Shown here one piece after another: positions 1 to 9,500 of a DNA stretch of 64,000 bases. Origin of the DNA: CAYYYG01 sp964591375. Its GTDB lineage: Bacteria > Patescibacteriota > Microgenomatia > UBA1406 > GWC2-37-13. The stretch spans positions 85,504-149,503 of the forward strand of contig CAZQAU010000001.1 in NCBI GenBank assembly GCA_964591375.1. Direction: 5' to 3'. Within the stretch, counting starts at the first letter, position 1. Every line of letters starts with the position of its first letter. Made by a program: the position numbers and the translations under genes. Below the pieces are notes generated by a model, which saw only the letters and a program-made list of their open reading frames with translations, searched no databases and was not told the DNA's origin.

Positions 1-69
1 TTTTGAGTTTTCGAAAAATTTTTTTATTATAAATATGTATCCTACTAGGCAATTCGAAAAAAGACTTTA
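1..69. promoter_or_regulatory. Gene-junction element downstream of first TBP-like gene
   Basis: The stretch before the first gene has a CCTACTAGGCAATTCGAAAA element at 41-60 followed by a TTTATT (minus-strand AATAAA) at 66-71. Related elements sit after the next two genes (788-810, 1566-1584) and again near 60.9 and 62.3 kb. It therefore looks like a repeated junction or 3'-end signal rather than coding DNA. Confidence 0.5.
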
Positions 70-711
70 TTATTTATCCCACACAAAACAAGAATTCAAT
101 TCGGTTTCCACACGATAAACTATAAGATCTTTATCTATCCATGCAACAAGTGCTCCAGTTCTAACATCAAGTCTAAACTTGATGATTTCAGATGTGCCTT
201 CTATATATTTAGTAGTATTTTCATATATTTCTTTGACATCACAATGGCAAAATTGCCTAATAATACCACAAATATTCCCTATCAATAAATAACCAATAGT
301 TGTACATATTGGTTCATGTAGTTGCAATTTGAAAATGTATCTTATTTTTTTGACAAATTCCGATAAAATCCAAAATACATGATTTTTTTTCCGTATTCCT
401 CTCTCACGTATTGATAAAAAAACAAACACTTCGCCTGCTTCCATAAAACAAATCCTACAACCAATAAGATCTCTAGGTGGATCTAAAGAATTTATCTTCA
501 GACAAAACTCTGCTACAGAATCGGGTAAAATATTCAATTTTTCTGTCGCCAAATGAAAAACTGTGTTTCGTGATATTTCGAGTTTTTCCATGGTCTTTAG
601 TTTTTCGAATAATTGATCTATAAATATGGAATCAGTAATAATTGTGTGATTGTTGCGTATGACAAGTCGGCTATGAAATGCCCGATAAACTTCTTTGTTT
701 TTTATCCCCAT
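70..711 (-). CDS. TBP-fold-like protein, paralog 1 (213 aa)
   Basis: First of four tandem minus-strand paralogs. The protein shows two similar halves. Each ends with a strand-turn-strand segment (GEVFVFL near residue 93 and GALVAW near 188) followed by a helix, about 95 residues apart. That is the repeat length and layout of the TATA-binding protein saddle, where the equivalent segment is xIFxSGKxVxTG. The match is by pattern only; sequence identity is low and this copy is the most diverged of the first three. A role in viral transcription, or as a decoy for host TBP partners, is inference. ATG is at 711, and a duplicated promoter-like block follows at 717-750. Confidence 0.6.
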   Translation of the reverse strand: MGIKNKEVYRAFHSRLVIRNNHTIITDSIFIDQLFEKLKTMEKLEISRNTVFHLATEKLNILPDSVAEFCLKINSLDPPRDLIGCRICFMEAGEVFVFLSIRERGIRKKNHVFWILSEFVKKIRYIFKLQLHEPICTTIGYLLIGNICGIIRQFCHCDVKEIYENTTKYIEGTSEIIKFRLDVRTGALVAWIDKDLIVYRVETELNSCFVWDK

Positions 712-716
712 CGCTT

Positions 717-752
717 TGTTTTGGACGAGAACAAAATTATTATTTGAACCAA
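717..752 (-). promoter_or_regulatory. Duplicated promoter-like block upstream of TBP-like paralog 1
   Basis: The block GGACGAGAACAAAATTATTA followed by TTTGAA recurs almost unchanged at about 1503-1533, upstream of the next paralog. On the minus strand it reads as an AT-rich run ending TTGTTCTCGTCC just before the start codon. The two copies show that the genes were duplicated together with their upstream region. Confidence 0.45.
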
Positions 753-787
753 AAAAAACTTTGGGAAATGGATTTACAAAAAATGTC

Positions 788-810
788 GCCTACTTGGCAA
801 TTCAAAAAAC
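788..810. promoter_or_regulatory. GCCTAC junction element
   Basis: Copy of the GTAGCCTACTnnGCAATTC element, here GCCTACTTGGCAATTC followed by an A run and the minus-strand AATAAA of the adjacent gene. It lies immediately 3' of the stop codon of the second TBP-like gene. Confidence 0.5.
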
Positions 811-811
811 T

Positions 812-1450
812 TTATTCCAGTACAAAATAATCATTTAATACTCTTTCTATATGGTCAGATAAAAACGGTCCTTTTGTCCATGCAGTAAACGTGTTATCAT
901 ACCAATACAGTTTTAAACTAGCACGCAAATTTTTGCATTCTATGTATTGAAATCCATAATCGTCAATTTTTTTAAACACACAATCACGAAGTCTTTTAAA
1001 AACACCAGTACTATTGCCAATCAAAAAATACTCCAATTCGTTATCTATTCCAAAAGTAAGCTTTGTCTTATATGTAAATTCAAGCGATTCTACAAATGCA
1101 GACAATATTATGGATAATATAGACATTGTATGTTCGTTTTCTAATCCTGATTTGTCCAATAACAAAAATACAAACATTTCTCCCGTTTCCATGATAGCAA
1201 TGTGCCATTTAGTATCATTAAAAAATGAATTAATATATTTTAAACAAATACAAAATTCGACTTTGGAATTTGATAGTATGTTAGGTTCTTCCAACTTTGG
1301 ATAAAATTCACATTCCAGATTACAGGATTGAAACCACGTTATATCTTTCGTTTTCAATATATCTACTAATTCTTTCATATTGATAGACTGATCTTTAATT
1401 GTAAGATGACAATGATATACGAAGTAAATTTTTTGAGTATGAAATCGCAT
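812..1450 (-). CDS. TBP-fold-like protein, paralog 2 (212 aa)
   Basis: Close paralog of the next upstream gene. The first repeat begins VYHCHLTIKDQSINMKELVD (residues 11-30), which lines up with the TBP start xQNVVxTVxLxxxLDLxxIA. It ends METGEMFVFL at 88-96 plus a helix. The second starts LIGNSTGVFKRL (143-154) and ends LKLYWYDNTFTAW (179-191) plus a final helix. The spacing between the two turns is about 96 residues. The phenylalanines TBP uses to kink DNA are not clearly kept, so TATA binding cannot be assumed. ATG at 1450 is the only sensible start. Confidence 0.6.
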   Translation of the reverse strand: MRFHTQKIYFVYHCHLTIKDQSINMKELVDILKTKDITWFQSCNLECEFYPKLEEPNILSNSKVEFCICLKYINSFFNDTKWHIAIMETGEMFVFLLLDKSGLENEHTMSILSIILSAFVESLEFTYKTKLTFGIDNELEYFLIGNSTGVFKRLRDCVFKKIDDYGFQYIECKNLRASLKLYWYDNTFTAWTKGPFLSDHIERVLNDYFVLE

Positions 1451-1502
1451 TTTTGTTTTGTTATTATGCTAGCACGTTTGAATTTGAAAATTTGTTTTGT
1501 TT

Positions 1503-1533
1503 CGGACGAGAACAAAATTATTATTTGAATACA
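1503..1533 (-). promoter_or_regulatory. Duplicated promoter-like block upstream of TBP-like paralog 2
   Basis: Second copy of the GGACGAGAACAAAATTATTA block seen at 717-752, between the starts of paralog 2 and the junction element of paralog 3. Conservation of noncoding sequence between the copies suggests a functional promoter or a recent duplication. Confidence 0.45.
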
Positions 1534-1565
1534 AAAAACCTATCAAAAACGGATTTGCCAAAAAT

Positions 1566-1584
1566 GTAGCCTACTGGGCAATTC
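1566..1584. promoter_or_regulatory. GTAGCCTAC junction element
   Basis: GTAGCCTACTGGGCAATTC, immediately 3' of the stop of TBP-like paralog 3. Its core GTAG-C-CTAC is an odd-centred near-palindrome, as expected for a dimeric protein site. Confidence 0.5.
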
Positions 1585-1599
1585 AAAAAAAAAGCTTTT

Positions 1600-2229
1600 T
1601 TATTTCCATACAAAATAATCATTCAGTGCGGTTTCTATTTGGTCAAATAAAAACGGTCCTTTCATCCATGCAGTAAACGTGTTATTATATGAATACAATT
1701 TCAAATTAGCATGCAAATCTTTGCCTTCTATGTATCGAAATCCATCCCCGTCCATTTGTTCAAACGAAAATTTGCGAAGTCTTTCAATAACATCAGTAAT
1801 GGTGCCCATCAAAAAATACCCCAATTCAGACTTTATTCTGTAAGTAAGATTTGCTTCATATGTAACTCCAAGCAAGTTTACAAATGCATTCAACATTATG
1901 GGCATTGTAGCTTTGTTTTCTAAGCCTGATTTGTCCAATAACAAAAAGACAAACATTTCTCCCGTTTCCATAATAGCAATGTACCATTTAGTATCATTAA
2001 GAAGTGGACTAATATGTTTTAGACAAATACAAAATTCGACTTCAGAATTCGATAATATGTTAAGTTCTTTCGATTTTGGATAAAATGAATATTCCAGATC
2101 ATAGGAATGAAACCATGATATATTTTTCGTTTTCAATTTATTCAACAATTCCTTCATATTCGTAGACTGATTTGTAATTGTAATATTGCAATGATATACC
2201 CAGTAAATTTCTTGGATATTGATTCCCAT
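1600..2229 (-). CDS. TBP-fold-like protein, paralog 3 (209 aa)
   Basis: Very similar to paralog 2 along its whole length, with shared blocks such as METGEMFVFLLLDKSGLEN and TAWMKGPFLFDQIE. The reading frame is open upstream to a TTG at 2304, but the first ATG at 2229 gives MGINIQEIYWVYHC, which aligns with the starts of paralogs 1 and 2, so I use that. It has the same two TBP-like repeats. Function unknown; the tandem array suggests recent expansion. Confidence 0.6.
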   Translation of the reverse strand: MGINIQEIYWVYHCNITITNQSTNMKELLNKLKTKNISWFHSYDLEYSFYPKSKELNILSNSEVEFCICLKHISPLLNDTKWYIAIMETGEMFVFLLLDKSGLENKATMPIMLNAFVNLLGVTYEANLTYRIKSELGYFLMGTITDVIERLRKFSFEQMDGDGFRYIEGKDLHANLKLYSYNNTFTAWMKGPFLFDQIETALNDYFVWK

Positions 2230-2320
2230 TCTGTTTAAAGTATTAACCAAAATCGATTTGAACAAAAAATCGCTTATCGAAGCACTTTTGAATTTCAAAT
2301 ACAAATTTAAAATTAAATAT

Positions 2321-2977
2321 TTATTTCATACAAAATACACTTTCTACAAATTTTTCAACGGTTTCCAAACATTTCTCCGATTTTGTATACATGGCAAAAC
2401 AATTGTCATCGTACAATGCAATGTTTAAAGTTGACTCTTTGAATTCAATCACAGTTACATTTTTTCCGTTTATGGTCGATTGTTCAACTTTTTCAATATT
2501 AAGTGGATTTATGTTTTCAACTGCATATGTTATGTGACCAAATATATAGACTCCCATTGGAATAATTGGATTGCATCCTAAGAACAATCCGACATTTGAA
2601 CCAAGCAAATTTAATAAATTTCTAACATCTACATTAAAAGGTACTGGTTGTCGACCCTTTGTTTTCTGTTCAAACGGTGATAAATACAACAAATCCCAGT
2701 TCTTGAAAAATACAATGCCACTGTAGTATCTGAAACATGAATGTATACTTTTGTATGAAAACCATATTTCAAAAAAGGCATTTGGGAATTGGGATGGCTT
2801 TACAATATTAACATGGGATATATTCCATGCCACACATCCAAATTCTGTTGGAAATGACTGGAATTTTTCTATGACACTACTTATGTTTTTATCAGCACCA
2901 TGTGCCATAAATTTTGTTTTAAATGCCCAAAACGCTGTATCAATGACAACTTTGTTTGTTTCTGTGGTTTCTTCCAT
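2321..2977 (-). CDS. Diverged TBP-fold-like protein, paralog 4 (218 aa)
   Basis: Same size, strand and position in the array as the three paralogs above, but diverged. It keeps the layout: a first repeat ending around SGIVFFKNWD (about residues 98-107) and a second repeat beginning GVYIFGHITYAVENI and ending LNIALYDDNCFAMYTK before a final helix. Kinship to the other three is inferred from this order and spacing rather than strong identity. The open frame runs up to a TTG at 3040; the ATG at 2977 (MEETTETNK) is preferred. It may be the founder or a functionally distinct member. Confidence 0.5.
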   Translation of the reverse strand: MEETTETNKVVIDTAFWAFKTKFMAHGADKNISSVIEKFQSFPTEFGCVAWNISHVNIVKPSQFPNAFFEIWFSYKSIHSCFRYYSGIVFFKNWDLLYLSPFEQKTKGRQPVPFNVDVRNLLNLLGSNVGLFLGCNPIIPMGVYIFGHITYAVENINPLNIEKVEQSTINGKNVTVIEFKESTLNIALYDDNCFAMYTKSEKCLETVEKFVESVFCMK

Positions 2978-3045
2978 AACTACTTTATTGTTTATTTTTT
3001 CGCAAATAAAAATATTTACATTGTCAAAATTTAAAAACAATTTTT

Positions 3046-5403
3046 TTATTTTTCTTTATTCTTTGTCAAACTGTCGATTTTGCGTTCTTCGTTCCAGTAC
3101 ATACATTCTCGAACAATGGCATAGATTATAAATACATTGAGAGTAAGGAGTATCAAAAGAGACATAATTAATATAAAACCACGGATCAGCCATTCTTCCA
3201 GCCCTAAATTATTCCAGCAAGTCAAATCGAACCAACTGCATGGCTGGGGCGGAGGGACATAATTATTTGCAGCGACATTGCTTTGTATATTATCAATGAA
3301 TCGTCCAGGCCCTGCAATTGTGCATTTGACCACTTCTTTTTGCAATAGCACAAAATTGCCAGATCCGGATGGAATATACAATTCCAATTGCATATTCAAT
3401 GCAGACCCTGCTTGTCCAGTATAAGTATAGTCGAATATATTGGTGCCTACTTGGCCTGCAGCCACTTCGATGCTTTGAGTGGCACTCAATGTGCCTGGAA
3501 CTCCAACAGCAGTAAACGAAAACACTTGTGGAGTATCCCCACTAGGCAATATTGCAGTAGCAACCACTTGATATTGTCCTGCAGTGCTTCCAGTGTTTTT
3601 TACACTGTATGAGAGAGCTCCCTGGTCTTCTTGTGCAGAAGTGCATGCTAGTCCTGCACTGGAAAATACTCCAGGGGATACCAGATTTATTTGCCCCACA
3701 AACTCTCCTTGAAGATAAATGATAATATCAACTGATACTTCAGAAGAGTCTCCTCCAAGTGCCAACGTGTATAACTGACTATTTTTGATAAAATAATTCG
3801 GACTGGGTGGATTAAATGCAGGCGGCATATTGAAATAACCAGACGAAAATGAATGGGTACCATCTGTAGTATTAACACCAGTATATTGCCCAAGGAATTG
3901 TGCCCATATTTGAGATACTTGACAAGGTGTGAATACTACATTATCACCTAATATTAATGCGTTTCCCTGTTGGGGAAAGCCTGGAATACATGCTCCAGCA
4001 AATGCACCTAAACTGCTATCCGAACTAGTAGCTTTTTCCAATGCAATTGGACACACATAATCCCTGACTGTTTGTTGATTGTATATAGTTGGTTTTACTC
4101 CATTCATATCACAACCAAGCCCGTATTGGTAATTTGTTAAAGATGAGACATAGTACCACCACGCATTTGCAGGAGTACCCCCTACATTCTCTCGGCATAC
4201 TGCAGCAGGCAAATTGCAATCAGTATATCCTTTTTTCCCTGGGATTCCTTGTGTGCCAGCTTGTGAAGTATATGGATTTGTGATTGTGAATGTATCGCCA
4301 GGAACAGTCACTCCAGCAGTATCATCAACTAGTCCCAATTCGCAATTAATATCTCCTGCATTATCGTCATTGCAAGTATTGCAAGTTATGATATATCCTG
4401 AAATTGTTCGTCCAATTAATCCAATTCCGGTATTTATATTTGTAATCTGGGCCGACAAAAGACCTGGGACGGCTTGTAAATCTCCTCCATCAGTGGTACT
4501 TAGAACTAATATTTGAGTGCCTTGGCTTGTAGTGACATTTAATTTAACATTCATCAATCCTGTAGGCCTTTGCAAAATATCAAATACAGTACATAATGGT
4601 TCCACTTCTCTTGGTAATACTCCCAAATAATGGGAGTTTTGATCATCGTCCAAATACCTGCATAATAATGCAGTGCATTGAGCGTCAGTTGGAGTAGCGT
4701 TTCCAGTCTGAGGATCAGTGGTTTGGGACACATATGAATTTCCAGGAGGACTATAGAATTGATTCAACTTGCTATATTGACTATTCAAAAACATCTGAGG
4801 ACAAACAGATTGGGATTTGCCATTTTGTCCATTGACTTCCAACTGAAACACTCCAGCCGTAGATGCATCGTAATCTAATGCAGAGCAATCAATCGTTTCT
4901 GCAGCAGTATCAAAATCTGTTTGTCCGCCATTTGGCAATTTGACATCCTGGTTTACAAATACATAATATGCATATGGAATCGAATATTTTTTTCTTATCA
5001 GTTGATACACTGCCCAAAGCTCGGTTGATTCAAACGAAAGAATCAATGGATCTGCTAGAACGAAACAATTGGCTCCATTGTTAGTTCCACTGCAATTCTG
5101 CTTTTGTGAATAAACAGAGGAGCTACTTGCATTTGTACTGTGGTACAAACTGAACACAAGCTTGGTTGCTTGGCTTCTGTTAGGCCGAATATTGACTCTG
5201 ATTGCAGTCACATTATTGTCATTGCCATATTGCTCGCAAGGATTGGTGAAATTGTTTGAGGCGCTTCCTTGCGAAAGAGGTAACTGATTGAGAGGTGATT
5301 CTAAACAGGTAGGATATGTAGTCACGCTTTCCACCACTCCTTCTAAAGACTGTCCATAACATAATGCAATTCCAACCAAGAAAAAAGCCAGTATTTTTTG
5401 CAT
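3046..5403 (-). CDS. HAP2/GCS1-like class II fusogen candidate, envelope glycoprotein (785 aa)
   Basis: Type I membrane glycoprotein. A signal peptide (residues 1-17, ending LCYGQS) leads a cysteine-rich ectodomain with many N-x-S/T sites, then one transmembrane helix (about 737-764) and a short charged tail. Two features recall the gamete fusogen HAP2: an Ig-like segment GALSYSVKNTGSTAGQYQV near residues 595-612, matching the HAP2 domain III pattern xVxNxGxxxAxYxV, and a juxtamembrane CSWFDLTCW near 720-729, like the CxxFDFxC of HAP2. Near residue 110, PLILSFESTELWAVYQL also resembles HAP2 domain I. A role in membrane fusion at entry is inferred. Other class II fusogens are possible. Confidence 0.55.
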   Translation of the reverse strand: MQKILAFFLVGIALCYGQSLEGVVESVTTYPTCLESPLNQLPLSQGSASNNFTNPCEQYGNDNNVTAIRVNIRPNRSQATKLVFSLYHSTNASSSSVYSQKQNCSGTNNGANCFVLADPLILSFESTELWAVYQLIRKKYSIPYAYYVFVNQDVKLPNGGQTDFDTAAETIDCSALDYDASTAGVFQLEVNGQNGKSQSVCPQMFLNSQYSKLNQFYSPPGNSYVSQTTDPQTGNATPTDAQCTALLCRYLDDDQNSHYLGVLPREVEPLCTVFDILQRPTGLMNVKLNVTTSQGTQILVLSTTDGGDLQAVPGLLSAQITNINTGIGLIGRTISGYIITCNTCNDDNAGDINCELGLVDDTAGVTVPGDTFTITNPYTSQAGTQGIPGKKGYTDCNLPAAVCRENVGGTPANAWWYYVSSLTNYQYGLGCDMNGVKPTIYNQQTVRDYVCPIALEKATSSDSSLGAFAGACIPGFPQQGNALILGDNVVFTPCQVSQIWAQFLGQYTGVNTTDGTHSFSSGYFNMPPAFNPPSPNYFIKNSQLYTLALGGDSSEVSVDIIIYLQGEFVGQINLVSPGVFSSAGLACTSAQEDQGALSYSVKNTGSTAGQYQVVATAILPSGDTPQVFSFTAVGVPGTLSATQSIEVAAGQVGTNIFDYTYTGQAGSALNMQLELYIPSGSGNFVLLQKEVVKCTIAGPGRFIDNIQSNVAANNYVPPPQPCSWFDLTCWNNLGLEEWLIRGFILIMSLLILLTLNVFIIYAIVRECMYWNEERKIDSLTKNKEK

Positions 5404-5514
5404 GGCAATAAATCGCTTTTTAATAACTTGGTCAAATAAACAATCTAATCAATATTTTAATCAATAAAAGGAAATATTTTACATTTTTTAAAATATTGTG
5501 TTTTCTTTAATCAG

Positions 5515-5523
5515 ATTATATAA
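5515..5523 (+). promoter_or_regulatory. TATA-box-like element
   Basis: TATATAAG lies about 20 bases before the start codon at 5542 in the short divergent space between the glycoprotein and the small membrane protein. It is a plausible TATA box; the region is AT-rich, so the signal is weak. Confidence 0.3.
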
Positions 5524-5541
5524 GAAAATTCCAATCTTATA

Positions 5542-5853
5542 ATGTCTGATGTTACTTTTTCTCGATCCCTTTTGGCAGGATTGGGCGTTGGTGCCGGATT
5601 CGCCATTATGATATCTCTGTTTACCATTTTAATTTTTGTGTACCTCTACATTGAATTCTATCGTCCATACAAACGATTAAACAAAGCTATACGATTCTAC
5701 GGACAAACAAAGGGATATGACAAAATTAACGGCATCTTTTTCCTGGAACTGGCCGAAGGAGCATGCAATCATGACATACCAGATACCATTCAATATTTAG
5801 AAAAATATGACCCGCCGTTCAAAATCACTTATGCAAAACACGATGTCGAATGA
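5542..5853 (+). CDS. Small single-pass membrane protein (103 aa)
   Basis: One strong transmembrane helix at residues about 10-38 (LLAGLGVGAGFAIMISLF and on), followed by FYRPYKRLNKAIRFYGQ and a soluble tail. The next gene has the same layout with FYSEGKKYYRALSFFGK after its helix, so the two are probably old paralogs. Divergent from the fusogen-like glycoprotein, it may be an envelope or membrane partner. AATAAA follows 7 bases after the stop. No family recognised. Confidence 0.85.
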   Translation: MSDVTFSRSLLAGLGVGAGFAIMISLFTILIFVYLYIEFYRPYKRLNKAIRFYGQTKGYDKINGIFFLELAEGACNHDIPDTIQYLEKYDPPFKITYAKHDVE

Positions 5854-5859
5854 ACTATC

Positions 5860-5865
5860 AATAAA
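5860..5865 (+). terminator. AATAAA poly(A)-type signal
   Basis: AATAAA begins 7 bases after the stop codon of the 103-residue membrane protein. The same arrangement is seen after most plus-strand genes here, supporting a eukaryotic-type 3' end. Confidence 0.5.
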
Positions 5866-5945
5866 TCACAAAAAAATTAAAAATTTATATGTGTTACTTA
5901 TTTGTTTGTAAAATAAAAAAAAGATTGTAATTTATTATAGTATAA

Positions 5946-5953
5946 CTTTTTTG
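5946..5953 (+). promoter_or_regulatory. CTTTTTTG upstream motif
   Basis: CTTTTTTGC sits 9 bases before the start at 5962. The same motif occurs close upstream of several other genes (17161, 17571, 36713; minus strand 29359, 27311, 45150), suggesting a shared promoter class, possibly late. Confidence 0.4.
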
Positions 5954-5961
5954 CATATATC

Positions 5962-6432
5962 ATGGCTTTTACAGAAGCACAAAGCGTAGGCACTTTTGTT
6001 GGTCTGGTTTCTATCATTGGATTTTGCGTTTTACTAGAATTGATTTTCGTGCCAATTGGGATATGGTTTTACAGCGAAGGAAAGAAATATTACAGAGCAT
6101 TGTCCTTTTTTGGAAAGCATCCTGAAGTATCTATTTACCAATTACATCTCAATCCCAGTACCGGAAAACCCGATCATATGATTGATGAAGAACATGCAGC
6201 AAACATAATTCCTGAAAAAACCAAAGCAAATGGAGCATTGAGTGGTGACAATATCATTACCACAGAACAAGCTGCTAGATATTATGATACATCAGTCGAA
6301 CCTGAGTTTAAATATGATGAGCTTAGTGAAAGTCAAGGGAAATTACAAATGGCAAATATGACTCAACATAACTCATATAGTAGCAATTTGACTCGAAGGC
6401 CACCGACAACTAATGAATATGTCAATAGCTAA
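5962..6432 (+). CDS. Single-pass membrane protein with long hydrophilic tail (156 aa)
   Basis: A transmembrane helix at about residues 10-36 is followed by a roughly 115-residue hydrophilic tail ending RRPPTTNEYVNS. The membrane-proximal FYSEGKKYYRALSFFGK resembles the preceding gene. The tail has YDEL and several Ser/Thr/Tyr-rich stretches that could act as sorting or docking motifs, though none is diagnostic. A CTTTTTTG motif lies just upstream. Probably a virion membrane protein, by context only. Confidence 0.85.
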   Translation: MAFTEAQSVGTFVGLVSIIGFCVLLELIFVPIGIWFYSEGKKYYRALSFFGKHPEVSIYQLHLNPSTGKPDHMIDEEHAANIIPEKTKANGALSGDNIITTEQAARYYDTSVEPEFKYDELSESQGKLQMANMTQHNSYSSNLTRRPPTTNEYVNS

Positions 6433-6575
6433 AATATTCTTTTTCGTATACTGTATTTTTTGCTTTATCAATGAAATTAATATATCCCATTAAAAAACAA
6501 AAATAAACATTGTAAGATTTTCTTTTGTTTCTGTCAAAGAGTGAATTAATAGAACCTAATTTTTTTCTCAAAGTC

Positions 6576-9500
6576 ATGAAACGACGATTTGAAGCCATTG
6601 TTATTTCAGATGAAGAAAGCAGTGAGGAAATAGAAGTGATTGAGACAAAAAAGGCGGAAATCGCGTTGAATATCAAGGAGCCGTCTACAAAGTTTATTGA
6701 TGAGCCTATAGCCTTTGGAGACTTGATCACTACCAACAATAGAGTGTTTCGAGAGGCGGTTACTCCTGAAAATTCAACGGATATTTTGTATTTTCCTCCA
6801 TTGGTACACAAGAACATGCTTGCTTTTTTCCAAAGATACAAATCGGATGACAAACTGCGACGCATCTTCGAAAGCAATGGAACGGACACTACTCCGATCA
6901 TTTCACCCTATGATCATTTGCCTGCAATGTTTATGATGGGAATGCAAAATTCTGTTCGAAATCACACTTATTATGCATTTGGAGACACTTCCAAAGGGCT
7001 GTGGAGCTGGGTATTTGCTTTTTGTTTGGGCATATTTAAAATTGAAGTGATTCACAATGACAAACTTATTACTTCTTCATGGCTCCAGTATTTCACAGAA
7101 ATTTTTGTTGGGTATCAGCTTCCTACTTTGACTATTCAATACAAATTTTATTTCCCGTTTCAAATCAACGTGGTGATATTTGACATTCAAGGATTGCAAT
7201 CGTTTATTGCTCAGCATAACACTATTCCGGCAGATGAGACAAATAAATGGGGATTTGGAACCATTGTTTTTTCTTCAGAACGGCAACTTATTGACAAAAA
7301 TACAAACAAACCCAAAGTGCTTTTTGATTTGGTCAATCCGGAAGCTACTCCAAATGAAATTGCAAAAAAAACATATACCAAAGAAGTTCTTGTATTAATG
7401 GAAGCTGTTTCGCATGGATTCCCTGCAAGACAAAATGCGCGTCGATGCACAATGTTTAGTCGTATTAAGAAAGAAGATTTTGCATTCAAAGTCAAAGAAA
7501 TAGAAAACTATAGAAAATCTCAAACAAACAAAACTTCGAATGTGTTTAAAGCATTGCAACCTAGTTATTCTTTATTGTGGGGATTTGTGAAACAGGTCGG
7601 AACTGGTTCTGATACAGAAATAGAAAAACGAATTGATGATTATGTGAACTGGAACCCGACTTTGGCATACAAAAACTTGTTTGAAATAGTGAATGCAAAA
7701 ATGATTGGCAAACGAGCAAGGGACGCATGGGTTGTAGTGACTTCTGGCTATGGCAATGTCGTAACAGGAATTCATATGGCAAGGACCAAAAGCCAATACG
7801 ATGTGCCTGTTTTTGTTTTGTGTACCAATTATTTTACATATGTGCTGGTCAAAGCCCGTATTCATATATTGGAACATATTTTCCAAGGAGTTGATACTAG
7901 AATATATGCAATTTTGGCACCGCGAATGTTGTTCCATTTGCAACCGAAACCCATTTATTCATCAAAGGGACATGTGTTCAAAGATGTGATGGCAAGAATT
8001 GCCAAAAAAGTAGCCAATGCCACTCCTGCAGGACATGAATTTGTAATTCGCAAAGTCATGTTTGACAAAAACACGGTCAAAATGGAGTACATTAAGCAAT
8101 TACTCAATGAGAATAGTCCCGTAGACCAGATTGTGATTTTACATGATCCTCGTTATTATGAAATAGCACATGAAGGAGAGGCTGTATCACACAATGCATC
8201 GTTATTGTCTGCTCCAGAAAATATATATTATGATATAAACGAGGATGTATACACGGAGATTACCACCATAACCGATTTTGTTTACAATCAGACCAAAAAA
8301 GAAGAATCATCTGCAAAGTACATTGTGTATCAAAACAAATCCCTTATGGAAGGCAGACAAGATGAGATTGTGGTCACACAAGATTCCATATTGGATGCCA
8401 GTTCGCAATTGTCGTTGTATTCGTTAGCTGATCCAGTGTCAGATTCTATCGTTCAATCTATCGAAAAAAGTGCTCCAGAAACCGAAATACAGAAAATGAT
8501 TATTCGTTTGTCAGAAAACATAGAGCTAGAAGAAGTCCCTTTTGGGATGATCACGGAAGAAGTAGAAAGCGGAGTCGTATACCCAAGCATCAATGAAAAA
8601 CGAAATGTTAATTTGACAGGCAATCAAAAAATATTACCTGAAGAGCCTTTGTCTCCTATGGATGCACTTGACAATATGCAAAATATGGATGAGGAAATGG
8701 CAGAAAAAGACGATGAGGTGGAAGTTGTTGGAGATCCCATTGAAATAGAAGACAATGATATAAAAGCCATTGATTTGTCTTCTTCTTCTATTGGCAGTGA
8801 AGATACCGTATTGTCAGATTCAAGTGACAATTCTATTACAAGAACAGATGTAGTCAAAAACATTTTAATGCAAACATACGAAAAACGGTCAGGGAATGAC
8901 AATTCTGTGAATGTACTTACTGAATCCGACAATGAATTATTGAAACAAATTGTTTCAAGAGTGTTTGACCGCAATAATCCCAATCACATCAATTCCATTC
9001 AAATCTTAGAAGACACTCTGATTAATACTTTGTTTGTAAAATCAAACATCAAAGTATCAGTCGATGCATTCAAAAAGCGATTGGTGATGTCGATTATGAA
9101 ATTTAGTGACGATACTCAAACGGCAAATACGTTGATTAATAATTTTGTGTCTCATGTTGTTGGAGTGATCAATGTTTCCAAAAAGACAGTGCTCGACATT
9201 GTGAAAATACAAAACGAATCATTGACCAAGTTTTCTTTGTGGCAAATTACTGCACGAATTATATTTGAAACGATGGTTTCTGTATTGCCAGACAATTGGA
9301 AACATCCCAAGATTGCCATTGGTCCCAAAGAAAATGATTTCTACAATGCAACAAACAAATTTGTGAATGATATTAGCAAGACTTTTTCTAATACAGAAAA
9401 ATGGGAGCCTCTTCTTTACCGAATATATCGTTCTGGCAAGCCCATTGTATCGGAAAAGAACTGGCAACAAAACAAATCTGTATTCGAAAAGAGATACAAA

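Noticed and set aside
1014..1304. Plus-strand open frame opposite the second TBP-like gene
   Set aside because: It lies wholly antisense to a gene with clear paralogs on both sides, and its protein shows no conservation pattern of its own.
2230..2304. N-terminal extension of TBP-like paralog 3 from a TTG start
   Set aside because: The extension does not align with the starts of the sister proteins, whereas the ATG at 2229 does.
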